Shown: in pieces, positions 1-6,679 of the stretch
How positions within the stretch are numbered: position 1 is the first letter of the stretch
Layout of the letters: each line of letters begins with the position of its first letter
Source of the DNA: CAZSVI01 sp964610205
GTDB lineage: Bacteria > Bacillota > Clostridia > DSM-8532
NCBI GenBank assembly: GCA_964610205.1
Contig: CAZSVI010000138.1
Span: 1 to 9,140, forward strand
Direction of reading: 5' to 3'
Length of the DNA: 9,140 bases
Notes under the pieces: model-generated
The model's input: the letters and a program-made list of their open reading frames with translations, nothing else
Database searches by the model: none
What the model was told of the DNA's origin: nothing
Made by a program: the position numbers and the translations under genes

Positions 1-40
1 ACCCGCTATGTTTACCTGACTGTACATCTGAATAGTAACA

Positions 41-73
41 GCGGAGCCTGGTCTTTTCAGAACCAGGCTCCGC
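41..73 (-). terminator. Hairpin downstream of ackA, probable operon terminator
   Basis: Positions 41-52 and 62-73 are exact reverse complements, giving a GC-rich 12-bp stem with a 9-nt loop. It starts 17 bp past the ackA stop codon, where a pta-ackA terminator would be expected. The tail on the minus strand (TGTTACTATTC) is only moderately U-rich, so it may be a weak intrinsic terminator or a 3'-end stabilising hairpin. It could also act on transcripts arriving from the left. Confidence 0.7.
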
Positions 74-89
74 GTAAGGTGGTCTGTTG

Positions 90-1286
90 CTAATGGCTTA
101 GAATTTTTACTGTTTCCCTGGCGATGGCAAGTTCTTCATTGGTTGGAATCACCAAAGTTCTCACCTTTGCTCCAGGTACGCTGATATCCAGTTCCTGTCC
201 CCTGATATTGTTCTTTTCCATATCAGCCTCTATGCCAAGAAATTCAAGCCCGGTTAAAATTCTTTTACGAATACCGCTGTTGTTTTCACCTATTCCGGCA
301 GTAAAGACAAGTGCGTCAATACCACCCATCGCAGCGGCATATGAACCGATATATTTTTTTACATCGTATGAGAAAACCTCAAGAGCAAGCTCGGCTCTTT
401 CATTACCCTTTGCGGACGCTTCATCCAGATCCCTGAAATCACTGCTTATACCGGAGATACCCAGAACACCTGATTTCTTATTAAGCAGATCGTTCAGCAT
501 GGCTGCGTCATAATGATCATGCTCAATCAGCTTGGTAACAATAGCCGGATCAATTGAACCGCAGCGGGTTCCCATAGCCACGCCGTCCAGAGGGGTATAA
601 CCCATGCTGGTGTCAACGGCAATACCGTTCTTTATGGCACAGATGCTTGAACCGTTCCCAAGATGGCAGGTAACAATTTTCAATGCATCATAGGGCTTAT
701 TTAATAAACAGGCGGCCCGCTCGGAAACATATTTATGTGATGTTCCGTGGAAGCCGTATCTGCGTATTCCCTTTTCCTCATAAAAACTGTAAGGCAGCGC
801 ATAGATAAAAGCCTTCTTCGGCATGGTCTGATGGAAAGCCGTATCAAACACCGCAACCATCGGAGTTTCGGGCATAACGGATTTACAAGCCTGTATTCCG
901 ATCATGTTAGGCCCATTGTGCAAAGGCGCCAGAATAATGCACTCTTCTATTGTTTTTAAAACTTCATCATTAATCAAGGCCGATTTATAGAATTTTTCAC
1001 CGCCATGAACAACCCTGTGGCCAACGGAAGTGATTTCATCCATGCTACGAATAACGCCATATTCACTGTCGGTTAAGGCGCTTATAAGCTCTTTTATGGC
1101 TTCATTATGATTCCTTATATCCATTTCTTTGCGAAATTCTTTATCTTTGAAGGTTGTTTGCCTGACAAAGGAATTTCCAAGGCCAATCCTTTCACAAAGC
1201 CCTTTTGCCAGAACTTTTTCATTAACCATATCGATCAACTGGTATTTCAAAGATGAACTTCCCGTATTCACAATCAGTATTTTCAT
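90..1286 (-). CDS. ackA: Acetate kinase
   Basis: Cytoplasmic acetate kinase interconverts acetyl phosphate + ADP and acetate + ATP, the ATP-yielding last step of acetate fermentation. The 398-aa product has the usual family length and all the expected motifs: NTGSSSLK at residues 7-14, HRVVHGGEKF near 90-99, GFHGTSHKY near 178-186, CHLGNGSS near 207-214, GTRCGSIDP near 239-247 and FTAGIGENN near 328-336. Numbered from the chosen start, Arg91, Asp148, His180, Arg241 and Glu384 fall where the catalytic residues of the Methanosarcina thermophila enzyme are known to lie, which supports an active enzyme. The ATG at 1286 was chosen because a GGGGGG Shine-Dalgarno lies 7 nt upstream; an in-frame TTG at 1301 would put that run inside the gene. 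The gene lies 27 bp after pta on the same strand, so co-transcription is very likely. The stop is TAG. Confidence 0.97.
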   Translation of the reverse strand: MKILIVNTGSSSLKYQLIDMVNEKVLAKGLCERIGLGNSFVRQTTFKDKEFRKEMDIRNHNEAIKELISALTDSEYGVIRSMDEITSVGHRVVHGGEKFYKSALINDEVLKTIEECIILAPLHNGPNMIGIQACKSVMPETPMVAVFDTAFHQTMPKKAFIYALPYSFYEEKGIRRYGFHGTSHKYVSERAACLLNKPYDALKIVTCHLGNGSSICAIKNGIAVDTSMGYTPLDGVAMGTRCGSIDPAIVTKLIEHDHYDAAMLNDLLNKKSGVLGISGISSDFRDLDEASAKGNERAELALEVFSYDVKKYIGSYAAAMGGIDALVFTAGIGENNSGIRKRILTGLEFLGIEADMEKNNIRGQELDISVPGAKVRTLVIPTNEELAIARETVKILSH

Positions 1287-1293
1287 TATGCAA

Positions 1294-1299
1294 CCCCCC
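1294..1299 (-). promoter_or_regulatory. ackA ribosome binding site, G6 run next to a T7 run
   Basis: On the minus strand the pta-ackA spacer contains TTTTTTTGGGGGG followed by TTGCATA and the ackA ATG. The six-G run is the only Shine-Dalgarno-like sequence at a suitable distance and fixes the start at 1286. It is an unusual pure-G site joined to a run of seven T (1300-1306 on the plus strand reads as A). Confidence 0.7.
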
Positions 1300-1313
1300 A
1301 AAAAAATTACGTA

Positions 1314-2309
1314 TTATACGTTCTGCGCCTGAACACAGGTAATGGCGACAACCCCAACAATATCTTCGGCGGAACACCCCCTGGACAAATCATTCACCGG
1401 CTTTGCTATACCCTGGGTGACAGGGCCGTATGCTTCGGCTTTGGCAAGCCTCTGGGTTAATTTATATGCAATATTACCGCTGTTCAGATCCGGAAAAATC
1501 AATGTATTGGCCATCCCCTTCAAAGGGCTTGAGGATGCCTTTGATTTTGAAACCTCCGGAACGATAGCCGCATCCACCTGAAGCTCCCCGTCCAATATTA
1601 TTTCAGGCGCTTTTTCCTTTGCCAGCCTTGTCGCTTCTATAACCTTTTCGGTTAATTCACTTTTTGCGCTGCCATAGCTGGAATAGGACAACATGGCTAC
1701 TTTTGGTTCTGCTTCAACAAGTATTTTAAAAGATTTCGCAGAGGATAAAGCGATTTCGGACAACTCTTCGGCGTTCGGGTTTTCCACAAGCCCGCTGTCA
1801 GCGTACAGAAATACTCCGTTTTCACCATAAACGCAATCGGGAACAGCCATGATGAAAAAAGCCGATACAAGCTTAGTACCCGGCGCGGTTTTTAATATCT
1901 GCAATGACGGCCGCAGTGTGTTGGCTGTAGAATTAATGGCTCCGGCAACCATACCGTCGGCTTCTCCTTTTTTCACCATCATGACGCCCCAATACAAAGG
2001 GTTTTTCATTGTCTCCACGGCTTTTTCGGGTGTCATGCCCTTATGCTTTCTTAATTCGTAGAAGGTATTGGCATAATCATCAAACCGATCTGATGTCTCC
2101 GGGTTAACAATATCAATCCCGGATATATCAACCCTGCCTGCCAGTTCTTGAACTTTCTCCCTTTCCCCGACAAGAATGATATTCGCTATACCTTTGTCCC
2201 TAATCATAACGGCTGCCTTTACGGTACGAATATCGGTACTTTCAGGCAATACGATTGTTTTTTTATCCGCTTTTGCGCGTTCTGATATCCGATCTAAAAA
2301 CTTACTCAT
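1314..2309 (-). CDS. pta: Phosphate acetyltransferase (phosphotransacetylase)
   Basis: The enzyme converts acetyl-CoA and phosphate to acetyl phosphate and CoA in the cytoplasm, supplying the substrate for the adjacent acetate kinase. The 331-aa product is the short form, made only of the PTA_PTB catalytic domain, without the N-terminal P-loop/DRTGG region of the long enterobacterial Pta. Recognisable family segments are the N-terminal KTIVLPESTD, the central GMVAGAINSTANTLRP, YADSGLVENPNAEELSEIA, and the C-terminal NDLSRGCSAEDIVGVVAIT. The ATG at 2309 is preceded by an AGGTG Shine-Dalgarno 8 nt upstream; an in-frame GTG at 2318 lies within that signal and is unlikely to be used. This is the first gene of the pta-ackA operon, with candidate promoters at 2426-2502. 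The stop is TAA. No damaged motif was seen. Confidence 0.96.
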   Translation of the reverse strand: MSKFLDRISERAKADKKTIVLPESTDIRTVKAAVMIRDKGIANIILVGEREKVQELAGRVDISGIDIVNPETSDRFDDYANTFYELRKHKGMTPEKAVETMKNPLYWGVMMVKKGEADGMVAGAINSTANTLRPSLQILKTAPGTKLVSAFFIMAVPDCVYGENGVFLYADSGLVENPNAEELSEIALSSAKSFKILVEAEPKVAMLSYSSYGSAKSELTEKVIEATRLAKEKAPEIILDGELQVDAAIVPEVSKSKASSSPLKGMANTLIFPDLNSGNIAYKLTQRLAKAEAYGPVTQGIAKPVNDLSRGCSAEDIVGVVAITCVQAQNV

Positions 2310-2425
2310 TTGAAGCACACCTTTCTAACTCTTTCTGCTACATTTTTTACGCTTGTCCATTGCTTCAAGGTCTGTTCATTTTGATTACCCCACCCGAAAA
2401 TAAAAAATATTATTTATTACCAGGT

Positions 2426-2454
2426 ATTAAAACCTTATAACAAGCTAATTTCAA
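2426..2454 (-). promoter_or_regulatory. Candidate sigma-A promoter P2 for pta-ackA
   Basis: On the minus strand the -35 box TTGAAA (2449-2454) and -10 box TTTAAT (2426-2431) are separated by exactly 17 nt. Each box differs from consensus at one position. Transcription would begin near 2419, giving a leader of about 110 nt. AT-rich DNA produces chance matches, so this is a prediction only. Confidence 0.5.
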
Positions 2455-2464
2455 GACGTTTACA
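2451..2464 (-). promoter_or_regulatory. Degenerate cre-like site (possible CcpA target)
   Basis: The minus-strand sequence TGTAAACGTCTTGA matches the catabolite-responsive element consensus TGWNANCGNTNWCA except at two positions in its right half. The half TGTAAACG is a good match. It overlaps the -35 box of candidate promoter P2 and lies a few bases past the predicted start of P1. CcpA is known to control ackA and pta in Bacillus subtilis; control here is inference. Confidence 0.3.
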
Positions 2465-2473
2465 ACAATTTTT

Positions 2474-2502
2474 ATTATAACCCAAATGTTTTTTGTATAC
2501 AA
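2474..2502 (-). promoter_or_regulatory. Candidate sigma-A promoter P1 for pta-ackA
   Basis: A perfect -10 box TATAAT (2474-2479) lies 17 nt from TTGTAT (2497-2502) on the minus strand. A better -35 match, TTGACT (2502-2507), overlaps it but would need a 22-nt spacer. The -35 area sits in the palindrome TTGTATACAA, a possible protein-binding site. Predicted transcription start is about 2467. Confidence 0.5.
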
Positions 2503-2525
2503 GTCAAAAAATAAAAATAGGATCC

Positions 2526-2546
2526 TCATGTAAATTTTAAACATGA
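2526..2546 (-). terminator. Weak hairpin and T-rich tract downstream of the AAA+ gene
   Basis: The arms TCATGT (2526-2531) and ACATGA (2541-2546) form a 6-bp AT-rich stem around 9 nt. On the minus strand it is followed after eight bases by TATTTTTATTTTTT. The stem is weak, and this is the only terminator-like structure between the AAA+ gene and pta, so some read-through into pta-ackA is possible. Confidence 0.25.
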
Positions 2547-2579
2547 AATGATATTTTTACACATTTTTTATAAGAACGT

Positions 2580-2635
2580 AATGACACAAGGCCTCCTATA
2601 GAGGTGAACCGGCAAACCATCCTTATCCTGCTATA
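2580..2635. repeat. Intergenic element, copy A
   Basis: This stretch overlaps the AAA+ stop codon and resembles positions 7681-7735. The best block, 2601-2624 against 7702-7725, matches at 19 of 24 ungapped positions and starts with the shared GAGGTGA. Flanks match less well, but both copies begin with AAT and end in TATA, and their lengths are 56 and 55 nt. CCTC (2592-2595) can pair with GAGG (2601-2604). I do not recognise the family, and orientation relative to function is unknown. Confidence 0.45.
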
Positions 2636-4511
2636 TAAGCGATAACGCACGGTTGACATCCGCTTCCTTTATCAATGACAAGTCTATGTGCTTCATGTTT
2701 TCAATATCAGCACCAATACGATTGGACTGTTCCATAACGACCTTTTCAAAAAGGTTACGGACATATCTGCCATTACCGAAATGTTTGTCCCTTATCATAT
2801 ATATCGATTTAAAATGCTCTTCCATCCTTTTCTTTGCGTTTTCATGCAGAATATACTGTTGTTTTTCCGCAAATAACAGAAAAATACCCATCAGTTCATC
2901 CTCCGAATAATCGTTGAAGCTGAAGGTCCAGTTGAAACGATCCTTCAATCCCGGATTTGACCGGACAAATGCATTCATTTTGTCCGTATAGCCCGCCGCA
3001 ATCACAATCAGACGTTCCCTGTTGTCGTCCATCCGTTTTAAAACGGCGTCGATGGCATTTCTCCCAAAGTCGTTCTCCCCGCCTGTTAAGGCATATGCTT
3101 CATCAATAAAAAGAATACCGTCCATTGCATCGTCAATCATTTTGTTCGTCTTTTCTTCGGTCTGTCCAACAAACCCCGCAACTAGGCCGCTGCGATCAAC
3201 TTCCACCACATGGCCCTTTTTTAGTATTCCGAGAGTCTGGTATATTTTACCCAGAATTCTTGCAATGGAAGTTTTGCCGGTACCGGGTGAACCGCAAAAG
3301 ATTGCGTGGTAAGACAACCGCTTTACGGGAAGACCCGCTTCTTCCCGTTTCTGGTTGGTTTTAATCATATTCACCAGGCTTCTGATGTGATTTTTGATAT
3401 TCTCCAGACCGATATACTGATTCAGTTCATCCATCACTTTTTCCAGCTTGTCTGAAGTAACAAGAATATCCTTAATCGGAACAGACTTTTGAATATCCTG
3501 AATATTTATTGTTTTCAGCATATCAACCGTTACCGTATCCTCTTCAGCCAGCCTGTCGGATTGGTACTTTATTAAGCGTTCCAGCGTATTCCGAACCACT
3601 CTCCCGTTTCCGAAATGCCGGTCTCGTATATCATATAAATAATTAAAATACTTTTCAATTTTTTCAAGACATTCCTCATCCATGCAGTACTGACTTTTTT
3701 CCATTTGTTTTTTAAACATCTGCATCAGTTCCGAACCGTTGTAATCCTTGAAACAGAACTTTCTGGTTACCCGTGAAGCCAGACCCGGGTTGGACTCCAG
3801 AAAAACCTTCATATTTTCATTATATCCTGCCAGGAAAACCGCCAGCCTGTTTCGTTCCTTTTCCATCCGGTCAACCAGTATGTTAACGGCTTCTTTTCCG
3901 AAATCATTATCTCCCCCGGTGAAAAGCGCATATGCCTCATCGATGAACAAAATGCCATCCAGCGCTTTATCGATAACCTGGTTTGTTTTCGCAGCCGTCG
4001 CGCCGACATATTGAGCAACCAGGTCGGCTCTTGTTACTTCAACCAGATGCCCCTTTTTAAGTATTCCGAGAGCTTTGAAATACTCACCCATCAGCCTTGC
4101 CACCGTCGTCTTGCCTGTTCCCGGATTACCGATGAACGCGGTGTGCAAGGAAAGGCTGCTTCCGCTTAAGCCATGCTGCTGCCTGAGTTTTTGAATTTTA
4201 ACAAAGTCCATCAATGCTTCAATATCTTCCTTTATATTCGAAAGGCCAATGAGTTTTTCAATTTCCACCCGGATTTCTTCCGGTTTGAAAGGATTTGTTC
4301 CCTCGGATTCGGGCTTTGTTATCCCTTCCTTATTATAAAAATCATCCATCAGCGTATTTAACTCCGCTCCAAGGGCATCCTGGGACTTACCAGTATAACC
4401 GGCAGAATTATTCTTATTACTGCCAGTATTATTTTTTTCAATACCACTCTGTGTCTTTTTATTGTAAATATCATGATATACGCCGCTTAAAAACCGGTTT
4501 TTCTGATCCAT
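2631..4511 (-). CDS. Tandem AAA+ ATPase of the SpoVK/CbbX family
   Basis: The 626-aa product contains two CbbX/SpoVK-type AAA+ domains. Residues 1 to about 75 are polar, rich in Asn, Ser and Lys, and probably disordered. Domain 1 (about 87-335) has Walker A GNPGTGKT at 128-135, Walker B ILFIDEA at 187-193, a pore-loop-like YVGAT and the sensor-2 motif FGNGRVVRN near 300-308. Domain 2 (about 366-626) repeats the pattern with GSPGTGKT at 407-414, ILFIDEA at 466-472, FVGQT and FGNGRYVRN near 578-586. Both sites look competent for ATP binding and hydrolysis. SpoVK of Bacillus subtilis and CbbX have a single domain of this type (about 300 aa), so this is a duplicated form. Such proteins remodel other proteins; the substrate here is unknown. 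The ATG at 4511 has AAGGTG 9 nt upstream. The in-frame GTG at 4523 lies inside that signal. No transmembrane segment is visible. The gene appears monocistronic. Confidence 0.88.
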   Translation of the reverse strand: MDQKNRFLSGVYHDIYNKKTQSGIEKNNTGSNKNNSAGYTGKSQDALGAELNTLMDDFYNKEGITKPESEGTNPFKPEEIRVEIEKLIGLSNIKEDIEALMDFVKIQKLRQQHGLSGSSLSLHTAFIGNPGTGKTTVARLMGEYFKALGILKKGHLVEVTRADLVAQYVGATAAKTNQVIDKALDGILFIDEAYALFTGGDNDFGKEAVNILVDRMEKERNRLAVFLAGYNENMKVFLESNPGLASRVTRKFCFKDYNGSELMQMFKKQMEKSQYCMDEECLEKIEKYFNYLYDIRDRHFGNGRVVRNTLERLIKYQSDRLAEEDTVTVDMLKTINIQDIQKSVPIKDILVTSDKLEKVMDELNQYIGLENIKNHIRSLVNMIKTNQKREEAGLPVKRLSYHAIFCGSPGTGKTSIARILGKIYQTLGILKKGHVVEVDRSGLVAGFVGQTEEKTNKMIDDAMDGILFIDEAYALTGGENDFGRNAIDAVLKRMDDNRERLIVIAAGYTDKMNAFVRSNPGLKDRFNWTFSFNDYSEDELMGIFLLFAEKQQYILHENAKKRMEEHFKSIYMIRDKHFGNGRYVRNLFEKVVMEQSNRIGADIENMKHIDLSLIKEADVNRALSLI

Positions 4512-4535
4512 TTCAATTTTCACCTTCCCATACCT

Positions 4536-4565
4536 ATTCTATCATTATCAGTTAAAAAAACTCAA
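4536..4565 (-). promoter_or_regulatory. Candidate promoter for the AAA+ gene
   Basis: On the minus strand TTGAGT (4560-4565) and TAGAAT (4536-4541) are spaced by 18 nt, a fair sigma-A-like arrangement. Transcription would begin near 4529, just before the AAGGTG ribosome binding site, giving a very short leader. I saw no clear match to sporulation sigma-factor promoters, which matters because SpoVK-type genes can be sporulation-controlled. Confidence 0.4.
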
Positions 4566-4596
4566 TCATCATTTTACTGAAAAAAATGGGTAAAAT

Positions 4597-4614
4597 AAAC
4601 CCTAAACCCTAAAC
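4597..4614. repeat. Short tandem repeat of AAACCCT, about 2.5 units
   Basis: AAACCCT occurs twice in a row followed by AAAC, between the divergent AAA+ and lipid kinase genes and 35 nt before the kinase start codon. A spaced direct repeat in a divergent promoter region could be an operator, but the run is short and may be chance. Confidence 0.5.
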
Positions 4615-4648
4615 TTTTATTTAACCTCATTATTAAACAGGAGGTTTT

Positions 4649-5542
4649 ATGACAAAAGGACTGCTATTATATAATCCATATTCAGGAGATCAAAGCATTA
4701 AGAACAAGCTGGATTATATCTTTGAGCGATTCCAGAGCCAGGATATAATTCTGATTCCATATCGTATGTTTCAAAGCGACAGCTTTTCAGAATTTCTTTT
4801 AAGGATTTTAAAGGAAGATCGGTTTTCGTTTGTAATCTTGTCCGGTGGCGACGGCAGCCTGAATTTTATTACAAATTTCTGGTTTTATAACGGAATTAAT
4901 CTTCCTTTGGGCATTTTCCCCTGTGGCACCTGCAATGATTTTGCAAGGAATATCGGTTTATCAAAAAATCCTGATGATTGGATAGACATAATCCTATCCG
5001 GCCAAACCAGGTTTATTGACGCAGGCTGCATAAATGATCATCAGTACTTTTTAGGTAATATTGGCGGTGGACTTTTTGCCAATGTATCATTTAATACACA
5101 AAATGAGCAGAAGAAAAACCTGGGACCGGTTGCCTATTACCTGAACGCTCTCAATGAACTTCCGCAAATTGGAGCCTTCAATATTAAAGTAGATACGGAG
5201 AATTGCCATATTGACAGAAAAGTTATCCTGTTTCTTGTTTTAAACGGCAGCAATGTCGCAGGATTTTCAAATTTCTTCAAAGAAGCGGATAATGAAGACA
5301 GCATGATGGATATTCTGCTTTTCCCGGAAGCGGGTCCAATGGAACTGGCAAACCTGTTTTTAAAAATGCTTTCCAATGAGTTAGCAGGTGACAGGCTTAT
5401 CACACACCTGCGCGCCAGGGAATGCCGGATTCAGGCCGATAAACAGGTTCAGATTACTGTTGACGGAGAAAAAGGCACTTGCCTTCCTGTTAGGGTTCGC
5501 TGTGTTCATCCCGGACTTCAGATATTTATGAAAAAACCGTAA
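4649..5542 (+). CDS. YegS/DagK-family lipid kinase
   Basis: The 297-aa protein has the usual length and motif order of the diacylglycerol kinase catalytic family (YegS, DgkB). These enzymes phosphorylate a lipid hydroxyl, typically diacylglycerol to phosphatidate, with ATP at the cytoplasmic membrane face. Visible motifs are the N-terminal LLLYNPYSG (5-13), the nucleotide-binding SGGDGSLN (65-72; the family usually has GGDGT), PLGIFPCGTCNDFAR (86-100; the family usually has GTxNDFAR) and VDGE (271-274). Ser for Thr and Cys for Ala are mild substitutions and do not suggest inactivation. The ATG at 4649 follows AGGAGG with only 4 nt between, slightly short but the only good choice. This is the only plus-strand gene here; it diverges from the AAA+ gene and converges on hflC, so it is probably transcribed alone. 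A ceramide- or sphingosine-kinase-like substrate cannot be excluded. Confidence 0.9.
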   Translation: MTKGLLLYNPYSGDQSIKNKLDYIFERFQSQDIILIPYRMFQSDSFSEFLLRILKEDRFSFVILSGGDGSLNFITNFWFYNGINLPLGIFPCGTCNDFARNIGLSKNPDDWIDIILSGQTRFIDAGCINDHQYFLGNIGGGLFANVSFNTQNEQKKNLGPVAYYLNALNELPQIGAFNIKVDTENCHIDRKVILFLVLNGSNVAGFSNFFKEADNEDSMMDILLFPEAGPMELANLFLKMLSNELAGDRLITHLRARECRIQADKQVQITVDGEKGTCLPVRVRCVHPGLQIFMKKP

Positions 5543-5570
5543 ATTCTTTATACCCCAAGCGCTCCGGAAA

Positions 5571-5610
5571 ATATAACGGGCAGGTTCCTCTACAGTCCTG
5601 CCCGTTATAT
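5571..5610. terminator. Bidirectional terminator between convergent genes
   Basis: Positions 5571-5584 and 5597-5610 are exact reverse complements, forming a 14-bp stem with a 12-nt loop. It lies 28 bp past the lipid kinase stop and 15 bp past the hflC stop. The arms end in AT-rich DNA, giving TTATATTTT on the minus strand and TTATATCAT on the plus strand, so it should work better for hflKC than for the kinase. Confidence 0.75.
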
Positions 5611-5625
5611 CATAGATTCCTGTTA

Positions 5626-6633
5626 TTAATCCTTTGAATAGATATATTTGGCGAAATCAGATTCAGGACTGATTATTATGGTAGTATTCTCACCGATTAC
5701 CGCCCTGTATGTCTGGAGGGTTTTCCAGAACGCGTAAAACTCCGGATCCCTGTTATATGCTTCGGCGTATATTTTCAGTGCTTCAGCGTCGCCTTCACCC
5801 TGAAGCTTCTGTGCTTCTTCATAGGCTTTTGCTTCTATAATGGTTGCTTCCCTTTCCGCCGCCGATCGGATCTGCTGTGCTTCCTTCAACCCTTCCGACC
5901 GGTATTCAGTCGCAACGGCCTGGCGCTCCGAACGCATCTGTTCAAAAATATTCTGATAAGTGGCCTCCGGGTATTCCGTTCTTTTAATCCGGACATCCAT
6001 TACCCTTACCCCGGAGGATTCAAGCTGCCGGTTAACATATTCCTGTACCCTTATTAGCATTTGGGCGACATAATCTTTGTCAGCTACCAGAATACTGGCG
6101 TTGATTCTCCCAATCTCTTCCCTCAGCCTCGAATAAATATTGTCATCAATCCTTTGATGCGCAACGCTTTGTGTCCCCATGTTCTGCATAAACAAAACAG
6201 GGTTATAAATCTGCCATTGAGCATAATTATCCAGCACTATTGTTTTTTTATCAAGTGTAAATACTTCTTCAGCTGATGTATCGTAGGTCAGCAACTGGTT
6301 TGTATATGATGTGATCTTCTGTATAAAAGGGATCTTGAAGCAAAGCCCCTTTCGTTGTTCAATCTTTATGTTTCTGAACCTGTCATCCTGACTCAAAACC
6401 GCATATGTCGGATCCGACTTATCATCCACGATTACTCTGACAATCTTGTCGAACTGGGTAACCACAACCTGCTCCCGTTCTCCTACCATGAAAGTAAAGG
6501 AATTGAACAGGATTAGAAAAACAATAAACCCTCCGAATATATAAAGTATATATCTGAATATCCCTTTCATTTTTTCTTTATCCAAATCAATTACCTTTTC
6601 AGGCTTTTTGCCAAATTGATAATTCTGTTCCAT
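5626..6633 (-). CDS. hflC: HflC-like SPFH/band-7 membrane protein
   Basis: The 335-aa protein has a short cytoplasmic N-terminus, one transmembrane helix at about residues 27-49, an SPFH/band-7 domain at about 50-230 and an Ala/Glu-rich coiled coil at about 234-290. The C-terminal signature AEAYNRDPEFYAFWKTLQTY (290-309) is typical of HflC. HflC joins HflK in a large membrane complex that surrounds and modulates the FtsH protease in Escherichia coli; this role is inferred, as no ftsH is in the window. The ATG at 6633 has AAGGAGG 7 nt upstream, the strongest ribosome binding site here. The gene follows hflK after 46 bp in the usual hflK-hflC order, and a perfect hairpin ends the unit. Compared with the E. 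coli protein it has a longer N-terminal segment before the membrane helix. Confidence 0.92.
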   Translation of the reverse strand: MEQNYQFGKKPEKVIDLDKEKMKGIFRYILYIFGGFIVFLILFNSFTFMVGEREQVVVTQFDKIVRVIVDDKSDPTYAVLSQDDRFRNIKIEQRKGLCFKIPFIQKITSYTNQLLTYDTSAEEVFTLDKKTIVLDNYAQWQIYNPVLFMQNMGTQSVAHQRIDDNIYSRLREEIGRINASILVADKDYVAQMLIRVQEYVNRQLESSGVRVMDVRIKRTEYPEATYQNIFEQMRSERQAVATEYRSEGLKEAQQIRSAAEREATIIEAKAYEEAQKLQGEGDAEALKIYAEAYNRDPEFYAFWKTLQTYRAVIGENTTIIISPESDFAKYIYSKD

Positions 6634-6679
6634 AACAAATCCTCCTTGTAATATGATCGATTAATCTTAATCACAGTAA

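Larger units (their letters stand above)
2310..2630. other. 321-bp intergenic region upstream of pta
   Basis: This AT-rich region separates the 3' end of the AAA+ gene from pta. It contains no credible gene. It holds two candidate promoters, a cre-like sequence, a weak inverted repeat (2526-2546) and, next to the AAA+ stop codon, one of two related intergenic elements (2580-2635). The predicted pta leader, about 115 to 160 nt long, has no riboswitch that I recognise. Confidence 0.8.

Noticed and set aside
124..513. Plus-strand open frame of 129 codons inside ackA
   Set aside because: It lies entirely antisense to a clear acetate kinase gene and its translation resembles no family. The same applies to the other antisense frames, including 8613-8984 over trmFO.
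2310..2318. GTG start for pta at 2318
   Set aside because: That GTG is part of the AGGTG Shine-Dalgarno for the ATG at 2309, and the family N-terminus aligns with the ATG.
2310..2467. Riboswitch or attenuator in the pta leader
   Set aside because: The leader is AT-rich with no strong stem, no recognisable aptamer core and no terminator before pta.
90..4511. A defence or mobile gene cluster
   Set aside because: The AAA+ gene might suggest one, but all neighbours are housekeeping genes, and there is no integrase, transposase, nuclease or terminal repeat.
4512..4523. GTG start for the AAA+ gene at 4523
   Set aside because: It overlaps the AAGGTG that serves the ATG at 4511 and has no well-spaced Shine-Dalgarno of its own.
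4597..4614. Telomere-like sequence
   Set aside because: The CCCTAAA unit matches plant telomere repeats, but only about two copies occur inside an ordinary bacterial intergenic region.
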